DNA of 64,000 bases from Kappaphycus alvarezii (taxonomy: Eukaryota > Rhodophyta > Florideophyceae > Gigartinales > Solieriaceae). Both the position numbers and the translations under genes were made by a program. The notes beneath the pieces are model-generated. The model made no database searches, was not told where the DNA came from, and worked only from the letters and a program-made list of their open reading frames with translations. The stretch covers positions 1 through 64,000 of the forward strand of contig NADL03000528.1 in assembly GCA_002205965.3 (NCBI GenBank). The letters run 5' to 3'. This document shows positions 36,260-46,485 of the stretch, one piece after another (position 1 is the stretch's first letter; each line of letters starts with the position of its first letter).

Positions 36260-36494
36260 TCTATAGTTAAAGATGAGTATGCCCGTGGTTGCGCATAGTC
36301 CTGTGTGAGAAGGAATTCTTCAGGCCTCTGATGGTAAGGGACCAGACGACGTGCATGGATTGCCCTCCTTGATCTCTTCCCTGAGCTTGAACAGAGCTTA
36401 TAATGCGGGTGTCTTTCCTCCGTGACGATGCAAGGGTTCGAGTACTTTGTTTGGAAAGCCGGCCACTTCACAGCCTGCATTGCTTTTCCGTGTG

Positions 36495-38900
36495 CTACAA
36501 GTACTTTAGAGCCGACTGGAAAGTTTGGACTGGAGGCTCTTCATCCTTATTTCTTGTCTGTGTTAGCGCGCGGTGTGATCTCCAGCTTTCGGTGGCCAGT
36601 AGTTCGACCTCTCTACTCTCTTCATCGATAACATTTGTTTCCATATCTCTCTGTAACATTCTAGGAGCTCTTCCGTACATTAGCTCAAACGGTGACCGTC
36701 CACTTCTTCCTCTTCTTCGACGATAGCCGTATAACACTTTTGGTAAGGCATCTTCCCACTGGATTTCATTCTCGGACATAGTTTTCGATATTGATCGTTT
36801 GATGGTTCCAACCATCCTCTCCGCTTTCCCGTTTGACATAGGAGCATATGCGAGAACTGTCTTTAGCTGAATACCTTTTTCTTCCAAGAAACGAAGCAGT
36901 GAAGTTGCAGTAAAACAAAGTGCGTTATCCGAGATGATCCTTTTTGGAAGACCAAACGGTTCAATTATTTCTTTTTCGATGAATCTCAGGACCACTTCAG
37001 CATTGGCCTCCTCAACTGCAACTGCTATTGGCCATCCAGTAAGATGTTCCACCCCTATAAGGAGATATTTGTTTCCGGAAGAGGTTTCCTTGAATGGGCC
37101 GGCAAAGTCAATTGAAAAGGTTTCAAAGAGACCGGAAACTGGAAAGCCTAGAGTTGTCTTATACTTTCGTATTGGCGTGAATTTTTGACAGTTGTCGCAG
37201 CTTTTCACGAAGTTATAGACGTCCTTATGGATACTGGGCCACCAGAATCTCTCAGTAACGAATTTCTTGGTTGTTTCGAGATCCCAATGCCCTAACTCAT
37301 CATGAAAAGTCCTCAAGATCTTCATTCTTTCTTTCAAAGGGGCCACTAGTCGAGGACCGGCTTTCGTGTGTCGGAAGAGTTTCCCATTCCATAGTGTAAA
37401 AGCCTTTTGATTCCTGCGTACCCAATTTCTGTGTTCAATATCAACCTTTCTCATTTCTAGTCCATCCAGGAATTTAATTAGTCCGTCAATATTAGCTTCG
37501 TACTCGTTATTGTTCGGCACTTGCACCTCGGCAACTCCGACGATGTTCTCGGAAGCTTTTTCATTTGGAATCAGTGGATCCCTCAAGCGGGATAGGTAGT
37601 CGGCAGGCTGATTATTGCGTCCGGGCCTATACACAATTTCAAACCGATATTCTGCGAAAATGTCGAGCCATCGGGCCAAGCGGTGATGTACATCTTTCTT
37701 TTGGAATGCTGTCTTAAGTGCCTGGTGATCAGTTATCAAGACAAATTTCTCGAGTGATAAAAGGTATACGCGAAACTTTTTCAGTGCGAAGACAACAGCG
37801 AGCGCTTCTTTTTCGCAGACTGAGTATCTCCTTTCCGCATCATTCAGAGTGCGACTTGCGAATTGAACCGGGTGTAGTCTTCCGTTTTCATCTTTTTGGG
37901 ACAAAACGGCACCCAAAGACCGTTCTGAGGCATCTGTCTCCACAACAAATGGTCTCTTGAAATCTGGATACATGAGCACTGGGGGGACACATAGCTTATC
38001 TTTAAGCTCTTCAAATGCGGTTTGCATTTCCTTGTTCCATAAAAATTTTCCGTTCTTTGTTGTGCTGGCATGTAACGGTGCTGCAGTCTTGGCGAAATCT
38101 TTGATAAATCTCCTGTAATATGAGGCCAGTCCTAAGAAGCTTCGAACCTCCGTCTTTGAAGCGGGCCTTGGTGCCAACTTGATTTTTTTCGTTTTCTCTG
38201 GATCCACTTTAATTCCCTCTTGATCGACGATATGACCGAGTAATTGGATAGACGTTTTCGCAAAGAAGCATTTGCTTAACTTAATTTTCAGGCTGTACGC
38301 AGCTATTTTCTCCACCACAGTCTTGACATGCGATATGTGCTGATCCAAGGTTTTTGAGAATATCACTACATCATCGATATAAACTCTTGCAAATGGAAGT
38401 CCTTTCAAAACCTCGTTCATCATTCTTTGGAATGTAGCTGGGGCATTCATGAGACCAAAAGGCATCACTTCGAACCTGAATGTACCGGCTTTGCTGGTAA
38501 AAGTTGTTTTTTCCTTGCATTTTTCATCCAATGGAATCTGCCAATAACCAGTGTAAAGATCAATTGAGGTGAAGTATCTCCCGTCCTTCAAGTCCTCGAG
38601 GATTTCCTCCATATTCGGAATCGGAAATCGATCGGGTATCATTCTCTGGTTCAGTTGTCGGTAATCGACGCAAAAACGCAGCTTTCCATCCTTCTTTGGT
38701 GCGACCACAACTGGAAATGACCATGGGGATGAAACTGGCCGAATAATATCATTTTCCAGCATACTTGTAACATTCTCTGAGATAAATTGGTCATATTTTG
38801 GCGGTTGACGTCTAGGCCTGTGGTAAATTGGTTGAGTATCGGTAAGTTCAAATGAGTGAGTGACCGGTACACTTGCTTGTCTTAAATCTGAACGCTCCAT
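36495..38900 (-). CDS. Gypsy1 pol: RT-RNase H-integrase
   Basis: An intact 801-codon frame. RT: VVVAPKKDGKLRFCVDYRQL at about 64-83, motif A Asp in TSIDLYTGYWQIP (about 114), and catalytic YIDD at 174-177. RNase H: acidic residue in VETDASERSLGAVLS (about 323), then LITDHQAL (about 391) and PADYLSR. Integrase: HHCC zinc motif (H533, H538, C568, C571), catalytic Asp in FSIDFAG (598), Asp in IISDNA (658) and Glu in NGKAERM (694), giving DD35E. There is no chromodomain. The Met at 38900 is the first in frame; in the element pol probably continues from the protease region by frameshift or readthrough. It copies the element RNA and inserts the cDNA. Confidence 0.93.
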   Translation of the reverse strand: MERSDLRQASVPVTHSFELTDTQPIYHRPRRQPPKYDQFISENVTSMLENDIIRPVSSPWSFPVVVAPKKDGKLRFCVDYRQLNQRMIPDRFPIPNMEEILEDLKDGRYFTSIDLYTGYWQIPLDEKCKEKTTFTSKAGTFRFEVMPFGLMNAPATFQRMMNEVLKGLPFARVYIDDVVIFSKTLDQHISHVKTVVEKIAAYSLKIKLSKCFFAKTSIQLLGHIVDQEGIKVDPEKTKKIKLAPRPASKTEVRSFLGLASYYRRFIKDFAKTAAPLHASTTKNGKFLWNKEMQTAFEELKDKLCVPPVLMYPDFKRPFVVETDASERSLGAVLSQKDENGRLHPVQFASRTLNDAERRYSVCEKEALAVVFALKKFRVYLLSLEKFVLITDHQALKTAFQKKDVHHRLARWLDIFAEYRFEIVYRPGRNNQPADYLSRLRDPLIPNEKASENIVGVAEVQVPNNNEYEANIDGLIKFLDGLEMRKVDIEHRNWVRRNQKAFTLWNGKLFRHTKAGPRLVAPLKERMKILRTFHDELGHWDLETTKKFVTERFWWPSIHKDVYNFVKSCDNCQKFTPIRKYKTTLGFPVSGLFETFSIDFAGPFKETSSGNKYLLIGVEHLTGWPIAVAVEEANAEVVLRFIEKEIIEPFGLPKRIISDNALCFTATSLLRFLEEKGIQLKTVLAYAPMSNGKAERMVGTIKRSISKTMSENEIQWEDALPKVLYGYRRRRGRSGRSPFELMYGRAPRMLQRDMETNVIDEESREVELLATESWRSHRALTQTRNKDEEPPVQTFQSALKYL

Positions 38901-39112
38901 GCAATTACTTCGGAAGATGTTAACATGTCGGATATTATCATTGAGGCGGGGGCTGGAAGGTGCTGTACTTTTTCTTGAATTTCTCCAATTTGGCGCTGGT
39001 CCTTTTCTTGATCCTCACCCTCCAAATTTTGAAGGACCTCTTCCGGCGTGCTCACATCTTCAGATATGGAATTCGATATATTCCTTGTTTTCCGTGCAAT
39101 TGTAATCTTCTT

Positions 39113-39826
39113 TCATGCCCGAATTCCGTCCTTTGATTCGATATTATCGCAAAAAGAAACACATTCAGGTGTCAAACCTACCCTAGAATTCCATTCTTCA
39201 TCTGTTTCAAACCCAGAATCATAATCGTCCCATGTCATGTTCATTGTCCCCCGAGCGTACCCTTTCTCACTTCCGAAAGTGTTAGTTGGTTCGGAATCTT
39301 CGCTGTCATAGCTAGAAGTGAAATCTTCACTGTCCGTCTCTCTTAGATCTTCCGGATGTGTGCTTTTGTCGAAATCCAGGGGCATCTTCACGTTTCTGCC
39401 GTCAACATTAACTGAAACGATTTGGTTGCCCAAGTCAATGCAGGTCCCTAGTCTTTCCATGGTAGGACAGCCAATGATTGCATCGAAAGGGAGCTCCGGC
39501 ATGACGAGAAAGTCTACATCAACTTTAGAGTCCCCAAAGAACACGGAAACCTTGTTAACAGTGCCCATGCATTTTGAACGGTTCCATCCGCCACAGTTAT
39601 TCTTCGAGTAGTTGGAATAATTTCGAGACCTAATCTGTCACCAAAGTTTCTGAATAAGGTTTGGAACAGCGCCCGAATCGAAAAGAGCTTGGGTTTGCAT
39701 TCCCAATACTTTGACTGGTACTAGTTTAAGACGTCTTGGTGCTGTCGAGGCCGATTGAAGAAACAGTTTCTTACCCTTAGCGGACTTATTAGACCTGATA
39801 ATTTTTTTGAGTTCTTTTTCTCGCAT
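39113..39826 (-). pseudogene. Gypsy1 aspartic protease region
   Basis: Two adjoining minus-strand frames form this region. The first (39638-39826) contains GMQTQALFDSGAVPNLIQ, with DSG in place of the usual DTG; DSG also occurs in active retropepsins. The second (39113-39568) continues with DFLVMPELPFDAIIGCPTME, the second conserved part of the fold, and then a long acidic tail (many Asp, Glu and Ser). A stop and frame change lie between them near 39600. It should process the Gag-Pol polyprotein. Confidence 0.7.
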
Positions 39827-40105
39827 CCTCTGCGTCGCCCCTCAAAAGTTGACCAAACGTTATCCCAGTTGGGGCCGATGCAAGCTCAGCCACCAAATTG
39901 TACTTCTTCACATATTCTAGTACGTCCTTGGGATACTCTTAAATTTCTTACTCTTTTCGTCTTCTTGGCCGAAGTGTTTCCCACCCTGGAACAACTTGAT
40001 CAAGCCTCTTGGTTCGAGGAGGTACAGGTGCTGGGATATGCTCCAGCATTCCATAATCTAGCCTAGGTTTTTTCGATAAAACGTTCCCTTCCCCATCCCT
40101 TTTTG

Positions 40106-41112
40106 TCACATTAACTTGACTGATTTCTTCAGCGATGGATACATTACCGGCATCCGCCAACTTTGATCCTTCTGTTTTGTAAGATTTTCATCTCTGGTCC
40201 TGACTCTCCTCGCGTCCGATAAATTTGCTCTTCTGTTGTCTTTAGACCAGCAGTTACTTTCATGATGCCCGTAACGACCGCACTTTCCACAACGAGTGTT
40301 TCTATGTGGATTATCAGGACACCTATTTGCAAAGTGTCCAGGCTTGTGACAGTAGGAACAGACTTCTGCGGCCTTGGGGGCCCCAGACTGGTTCTTCTTA
40401 ATGGTAAGAGTAAGGCTTTCCAACTGCGAGGTTATCATGTCAAGTCGATTATCGAATCGGGTTTCCAACCTTTCTTCCAAGTTTTTGACATCGCTCCTGA
40501 CTGATTCCAATGCTGCTGCGCTAGTAGCTGGCCTTTGATAATTCTTTTCAGGATCACGATCGGCATAGATGTACGGGTTTCCCTCGGTATTTCACTTAGT
40601 GACTGAAACGTCTCCGAATTTTTGACAAATTCTACTATGGTACCCTTCAGTTCATTAAAAGTGTGAGGGCCCTTGATGAGGAGGAAATCGGAGAGCCGCT
40701 TATCCCCCATCGCCGCCTTACGCAGCATTCCGTACTTGGCTTGGGCGTTGAACCCAGCCTTTTCATAGAGATCACACAAGTATACCAATGAGCTTAACAA
40801 ATCGTCGAAGTTGAGCCGGGCCTCTATGGCGGTACGAATCATCTCATCTGGTTCTACCTGCTTAGCATATTCTTTCACAAGCCACTCACATACCTCACCG
40901 AAGTTACGCCCATTCCCGTTAAGAGACCACCCGTTGATAAACTTGGCCTTATATTTGTGCTTTGCGTCACCATGAAGATAGGCGAAGATACTTTCGGCCT
41001 TCTCTTCATCGCTCTTCTCACGCATCACAACGTTGACATATGTATAGAGAAACTCCTCAACGTCTTCATTCTTGCCCCCTGTGAACGTTATACGAGCAGC
41101 GTTGAGATCCAT
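40106..41112 (-). pseudogene. Gypsy1 gag with two zinc knuckles
   Basis: The N-terminal frame (40435-41112) starts MDLNAARITFTGGKNEDVEE and includes a helical capsid-like segment (AESIFAYLHGDAKHKYKAKF). The reading frame then changes near 40560-40580. The second frame continues with a coiled segment and two CX2CX4HX4C knuckles, CSYCHKPGHFANRC and CGKCGRYGHHESNC. The knuckles bind genomic RNA and the capsid part packages it. A further short frame to 39948 resembles the end of the old gag at 50430-51640 (VTKRDGEGNVLSK versus ATKRDAEGISLSK), so coding probably continues. Whether the frame change is a mutation or programmed is unknown. Confidence 0.75.
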
Positions 41113-41183
41113 GATTACAGAAAAGAAATCCCCTCGAATGGTTCCCTAAGACTGCTCAACTCGAATACCTCGGGTGCAACCCC

Positions 41184-41201
41184 CTCCACAAGAGTACCAA
41201 A
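41184..41201 (-). promoter_or_regulatory. candidate Gypsy1 primer-binding site
   Basis: Directly inside the 5' LTR the minus strand reads TTTGGTACTCTTGTGGAGG. Its TGG is expected for pairing with a tRNA CCA end. I did not identify the tRNA. The inverted relative after 28975 keeps a similar GGTA...TGGAG pattern. Confidence 0.5.
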
Positions 41202-41916
41202 TGATAGGGGTAAATCGTCGGGAGAAGAGATACTTAGAACCAACTACCCCAAGACGGAGGTGTTGCGAGCGACAAAAGTGCTACCGTGGTATAGTTGAAC
41301 AAATAAAAAGGAGTGTATATGGGAGAGAGTTGAGAGGGCTACAAGCAAGTATAAAAGGGGCAGGGTCTACCACTGATGCTCTGCGACTTAGGAAAAAGTT
41401 TTCTAGGGTCTGAAGTTGACTCTCAACTTCCTACTACTCGGAGCTTGACCTGAAGTTGTCTGCCAACTTGCTTGACCTCTCAAGGAGGAAGCACTTTACT
41501 CAGCTTATATAGACTTTCGGCTAATCCTAAAGTCTCAATCAAACATACTAAATACCATAAAACGCATTCACGGGAATCGTGTGAACCAGAGAGACCATTA
41601 GAAGATATTTCCTCAAGGTAAATATCTAGGTGCCATACCCATGCCAGCTACCCATCGGCCAGGGGTGGGAATTGATGTGGCCATTATATAGACCTTTCAG
41701 AGTCACTGGTAGTATCACCCACAACCTAGAACTGTACTGACATCCACTATGACAGCGTGTCCTAAAATAAAAAATCAACCGATGAATTTGCCACACTCAT
41801 CCAAATTAAAAATATCTTGCAAATTCAAAAACTGTAAAAATATCTTCCCAGTTCCAATACTGTATACAATTATGGTCCTCACCTAAATTTTTTCGTGTGC
41901 GAATTTGCGCACATCA
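41202..41916 (-). repeat. Gypsy1 5' LTR
   Basis: 715 bp, paired with 34458-35167. It has the same TG...CA termini and a TATATAAG box at about 41505-41515. About 420 bp at the U3 side differ from the 3' LTR at only about five positions. The remaining 290 bp differ at about twenty or more positions and indels by my count. Confidence 0.9.
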
Positions 41917-42633
41917 GAATCTCGAGCACACTCTCGCGCTCGAGTATCCGATAATGGGAGGAGTTCCTCCCAAGTTTTCACTTGACTCATGGATTCCTGA
42001 GCAGCTGTCCTTGCTGGCGGTGTACAATTGTACAGGGGTACACTTGTACAGATGTCCAAGTGTACTTAGGACAAACTGCCCTGACTAGTATGCCTGATCA
42101 TTGCTGTCCAAGATTGAGCTTGGCACTTGACAATTTCAAAACCAACTCTGTTGGATGCTCAACTCTTAAGCACATACATCAGAGTTCATCAACTCAGAGG
42201 AGGTAGGCCTCCTTGGATACGATTACTACGACCATGTCGTATGTAGGTAGGTAACCTAACTTGTATAAAGTCAACACTGGATGACGGTATTCGACTATAA
42301 ACACAGAGGGGTGTCCCTGTTAGGGGTACAGTGCAGTGACACTGTAAAAAACAGAAGTTGAGGTGATCCTCCACATTGGAACGTAAGTCGCCATAGTTAT
42401 AAACCATTTTCAGGTAGTCCTGATAACAGGAGGTGTCTTCTTATAAAGTCACCCTTACCAGGTAGTCCTGGTTGTTTCACCATAGTAACTACTAATCACA
42501 GTGTGCACCGGCGAGAGTAGGCCCCTCCCCCACTCCCCGGGTGAAACACCAGGGTATCTGGTTAACCGTGACCCAATGGGGGTGTCCCCATGGATATTAG
42601 CCAAGGATCTCCTTGTTGTTTACCATCTGGTTG
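41917..42633 (-). other. Gypsy2 3' noncoding tract, part 2, hairpin-rich
   Basis: This continues the tract broken at 34457. It starts with the second copy of the Gypsy1 target duplication. Perfect hairpins include GGGAGGAgtTCCTCCC (41956-41971), TCAGGtagtCCTGA (42410-42423), ACCAGGtagtCCTGGT (42457-42472) and CAAGGatctCCTTG (42602-42615). Together the two parts give about 2.9 kb between the chromodomain stop and the 3' LTR. Confidence 0.75.
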
Positions 42634-43482
42634 TCACTCAGATGGGCGGTAGTACTGAGGTGGTCTCAGCCGCCAGCCTCGGTGGTAATGCGCCACCGCG
42701 TTGAAAGGAATTGAAGACCTGGGTTCCCAACTATCATAGTTCGTCCAGCGGATGCGGTACAATCCGCTGTCATGATCGTGATCGACTATCCGATCAAATG
42801 CATAGGGACCAAGGTCACCTGGAGCTTCAGTGAGGTCTTCCTCACTTTCGTTTGTAGTCGGGGTGCCCCATGCAGGTATGTCTTCATTAGTCCGATGTGT
42901 CCTAGTTAATCCTTGCCCTTGTGCAGCAAGGCGGGAGGAACGGCGAAGCGTTGCTTTTTGTGGACTTTCCTCCCTGTCGGGGGTGTTATCCCTCCGACCT
43001 AAGCGAAGAAGCGGTGCTTCTTGTTCTTGTTCGGCCGTGGGGTTTGGATCCTCAACTGGTATCGACTCAGGATTACCCTGAGAAGCTTCCGTCCCTTGCT
43101 GAGAAGGTGACGTGGTTGAGACCCCCGAGTCAGGAATGTCCTGACTTCCTGGAGTATCGGGTGGGCCCGATTGAGTTGCACTCGGCAGTGACCGAGTAGG
43201 TGCCTTCGATATGCGGTCTTGAGTTACCGTATTCTCAAGACCGTCTCGAAGGATGGTAACTGTATGTGAAAAAACCCTCAAAACTGGGTACGGACCCAAC
43301 GCCTTCGCTCGAAGCTTGTGCTCCGGTAGATTATCAACCGGCTCTTTGCTCAGCGCGTTTGTCTCGTCCCCTCTCGTTCTTTCGCGGCTGACGAAGACCG
43401 ATTCGCCCATTGGGATGTCCTCAGTGCTGGATCGTAAGCTTCGATCGTAATAAAGCTGGTATGCAAGTTGAGCTTTGCTCAA
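42634..43482 (-). CDS. Gypsy2 integrase tail with chromodomain
   Basis: A 282-residue minus-strand frame. It begins with the end of the integrase, includes a GPY-type module (LGPYPVLRVFSHTVTILRDG) and then a long Pro/Ser/Glu-rich linker. It ends in a chromodomain: FDRIVDHDHDSGLYRIRWTN, then YDSWEPRSSI. The pattern hydrophobic strand, IRWxxYDSWEP and final helix is diagnostic. Such domains steer chromovirus insertion to particular chromatin. The frame is joined to 43421-43717 by a frame change, so it is part of a broken pol. Several hairpins lie inside these codons. Confidence 0.85.
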   Translation of the reverse strand: MSKAQLAYQLYYDRSLRSSTEDIPMGESVFVSRERTRGDETNALSKEPVDNLPEHKLRAKALGPYPVLRVFSHTVTILRDGLENTVTQDRISKAPTRSLPSATQSGPPDTPGSQDIPDSGVSTTSPSQQGTEASQGNPESIPVEDPNPTAEQEQEAPLLRLGRRDNTPDREESPQKATLRRSSRLAAQGQGLTRTHRTNEDIPAWGTPTTNESEEDLTEAPGDLGPYAFDRIVDHDHDSGLYRIRWTNYDSWEPRSSIPFNAVAHYHRGWRLRPPQYYRPSE

Positions 43483-44672
43483 ATTCTTCTTCGAAGTTGC
43501 AAGAAAGGCCTACAAACGATCGTAGAAGCGTCGCTTCACTTGGCTCGGGTGTACATCTTCGAGCTCGGTTGACCTCACTCTCTTCAAGGCGAGTGGGGTT
43601 GGGAGCCCGGCCGAGCACCAGCTCAAATGGGGTGTGACCGGTTGCCCGTTGCACGTTATTATTGTGACTATAGGTTACGGCGGCGTGGAACTGATCCCAG
43701 TCCCCGTCCATGCTCACTACAAAAGTGACGCAATGCCGACAGGATGGTCCTGTTTAATCTCTCCGTCTGACCATTGGTCTGCGGATGATAGGCCGTCGTA
43801 AACAAGTTACGTGTGCCCAAGACGGAGCATACGCTCTCGAAGGACTACCTGCCAAACTGACCTCTGTTGTCAGTCAGCAAATATAGGGGACTCCCGTATA
43901 CGAACAACTATTCTCCACAGAATGCTTCAATGATCGTCACCGCGGTAACATTTCGCAATGAAAATGTTCGAACAAGCTTCGAAAATTGATCTGTGATTAC
44001 CAACAGGTATCGATAACCCAAGGAAGTCCTTGGTAAGGGACCGAGGATGTCGATCCCTACGAACTCTAGTGAACTCGGGGCTGGAAACAACTTCGCATGC
44101 TTTCTAAGATCAATTCGCTCTTTCTCGCAGCTCGTACATTGCCGCACGGTATTATAGGTGTCTAGCGCCATGCTAGGCCAGCAGAAAGTACGAAGAAGAG
44201 TCATGTACATTCTTGTACCTCCGGGATGCCCGGACATATTTGCGTAATGGGATATCATAAGCACGCGCGAGCGGAGCGACGATGGTAAGTGGATCTGTAC
44301 CGAGTCGTCTACCTTCGCTAAGCGCACGACCAGTCCACGCTGGTCGATCGTAAAGTCCCGAACCTTACGTTCTTCAGTGCTGAAGGAGTCCTTCACTTCC
44401 TTGCAGAAGTTATCATTCTCTTGTTCTCGGAGGATCTCCTCCGTTATGAGCGGTTGAAGCTCACTGGCTGGCTCGGTAACCGAAATCGCGTCCAACGAGG
44501 TTAGCTCGTGGTCTAGACTGTCTTTACAGTCGATATCATCGAGGTCCTGACACTCGATGGATCCGACGCAGGTTCCCTGCGTTTGGAACCAACACGTTGG
44601 AATATTCCGTGTTTCAGCAAGGGCGGCCTTGCTTCTTAAATGAGCTGGGATAACAAAAATCCGAAGGAACAT
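43421..44672 (-). pseudogene. Gypsy2 integrase
   Basis: Frame 43908-44672 holds the HHCC zinc module (HYANMSGHPGGTRMY ... CTSCEKE) and the first catalytic Asp in FVGIDILGPLP. After a stop and frame changes, 43740-43890 encodes LTDNRGQF (second Asp) and AYHPQTNGQTERLNR (Glu). Frame 43421-43717 continues with ATGHTPFELVLGRAPNP. All three catalytic residues are recognisable, but a TAG codon and frame changes interrupt the domain. Confidence 0.8.
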
Positions 44673-45259
44673 TCTTCACGGACTGCGGACTCTTCCTCAG
44701 CTTCAACTAGGAAGCAGGGTACTTCCCAATCTCCAGCGAAATCCGTTTCGCTCTCGGTGTATAACCGAGAAATAGCCTCTGCTATTTGGTTATTCACCCC
44801 CTTTTGATACCCAAGGGTGAGATGGAATTCCAGGAGGCGGGCCAACCGACCGGTACTGTCGGTGGATGTCATCAACCAGCGTAATACCTGGTGATCTGTG
44901 AAGAGTTGGAACTCTTCACCTTCGAGGTACGGGCGGAACAGTTGTACTGCCCATACAACAGCGAGGCATTAATTTTCGCTTGTGGAATAGTTCTTCTCGG
45001 CTTGACTGAGCGAGCGGCTCCAGTAGCCGATGGGATGACGAGTGCAATCCGGGTACTCTTGAAGTAGGGCACAACCTACTTGTTTGTCGCACGCGTCAGT
45101 GTTGAGCAAATAGGGTAGATTAGGTTGAGGTTCCCTCAACACTGGCGGCTCGATAGGTGCCTGCTTAAAGGAAGTAAACGCTTCCATCTGGTCAGAGTCG
45201 AGCTCTGAAAGTTGGAAGAAGGTTCCCTTCTTCAACAACTTGTTGAGTGGCGCGACCAA
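44636..45259 (-). pseudogene. Gypsy2 RNase H
   Basis: Frame 44969-45259 contains YLLNTDACDKQVGCALLQEY with the first acidic residue, ending SQAEKNYSTSEN and a TAA. Reading through the TAA, the same frame continues CLAVVWAVQLFRPYLEG, then FQLFTDHQVLRWLM and NQIAEAISRLYTES (the usual ADALSR site). It degrades RNA in the RNA-DNA hybrid. The single stop and a later frame change are the visible lesions. Confidence 0.8.
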
Positions 45260-45325
45260 TCTCGAAAAGTTCGGGACGAATCTCCGATATACATTGAACA
45301 GACCGAGGTAACTCCTCAGTTAAGT

Positions 45326-46306
45326 TTACGTCTGCGGCGGTTTGAAACCTTTCACCGCTTCGATGTTTTCGGAGGCAACCTCGAGTTTTCCCGGCCTGAT
45401 AACATGGCCGAGGTAGTTGACCGTAGATATGAACCACGTACATTTCTTCAGCTTTAGGGAAGCCCCTGCATCCCGAAGTACGTTGAGTACTCCGTCAACA
45501 TGATCGAGATGTTCCTCGATGGATTTGGAGAAGATGATGATATCACTCAAATACACCAAACAAGTCTTCCACTTGTATCGCGCCAGCAGGATTTCTACCG
45601 TCCGCTGGAACGTGGCTGGTGCGTTGCATAGCCCGAAATAAATTCGGCAAAACCGATAGCAGCCTTCGTTGCAGACAAATTCTGTCCTGTCCTTATCCGG
45701 GTCTCGGATAGGTATCTGCCAGTAACCGCAGTTACAGTCTAAGGCGGTGAATACTGTCGCCTCACCTAGAAAGTCCAGGCATTCGTCCATTTGAGTGAGC
45801 GGGTAGCTGTCCTTGACCATGGTGGCGTTGAGCTTGCGGTAGTCGATGCAAAACCTCTTGCTCCCATCCGGTTTGAGCACCAGCACCACAGGGCTGGCGA
45901 ATTCCGATTGAGCGGGCTCAATCCCCTTCGCGTCAAGCAATCGTCTGACCTCTTTCTCTTCCACTTCGCGGGCCTTTGGTCCTGTGCGATAGGGATGTGA
46001 TCTCACTGGGACTGACCCAGGAATCAACTCTATCCGATGTTCAGTCACCCGGATCTTACCAAGGTTGCCTGACCATATGGCTTCATGTTTGACGAGCATT
46101 GCCCGAACTTTCTTCTGCAGGTCGGGGGTGAGGTGTGACAAGTCGACGTCATCAACCCCCAACTTCTCATCGGCGGGGCCGAGTTGCGACGGCACAGCCG
46201 AGTCTTCCTGTCCCTTCTTGTTCTTCCCGTCGAGGTTAACCTCGAGTATGGTGTCGGGCATCAGCGATGGGTACCCTAATATCTGGCTTTTTGCCAGATA
46301 TCTCAT
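45326..46306 (-). pseudogene. Gypsy2 reverse transcriptase with mutated active site
   Basis: A 326-residue minus-strand frame covers most of the RT: VVLVLKPDGSKRFCIDYRKL, TALDCNCGYWQIP (motif A), YFGLCNAPATFQR (motif B), then LVYLSDIIIFSK. The usual YLDD is YLSD here, so the first aspartate of the catalytic pair is replaced by serine, which should abolish polymerisation. The frame ends early in the connection region (VKGFKPPQT), and coding resumes in another frame at 45259. Confidence 0.88.
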
Positions 46307-46485
46307 CTTGGTTGAGTAAAGTAGTTCGCGATCTTAACCAAGAATGGCTTGCTCAGTTGAATCGAGACTATGCCATTGCTCAGACTAACCTGAAACTTCC
46401 GGTATAACCTGGGGTATGTCTACAATAAGAGATCCCCTTGAAGGGAAGCTTGAACTTCCACAGCTTTCTCCGATTCGGGGGGCAG

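Larger units (their letters stand above)
34458..41916 (-). mobile_element. Gypsy1: complete Ty3/gypsy-type element with accessory region
   Basis: This 7459-bp minus-strand element has LTRs at 41202-41916 and 34458-35167. They begin TGATGTGCGC and end CCCCTATCA. It is flanked by a perfect target duplication, GAATC at 34453-34457 and 41917-41921. Order: gag, protease, RT-RNase H-integrase, then an unrecognised duplicated-domain region before the 3' LTR. The pol frame is intact over 801 codons; gag and the accessory region need frame changes. It lies inside the 3' tract of Gypsy2 and is therefore younger. An old gag of the same family is at 50430-51640, and LTR relatives lie at 28580-28975 and 60425-60790. 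Confidence 0.92.
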
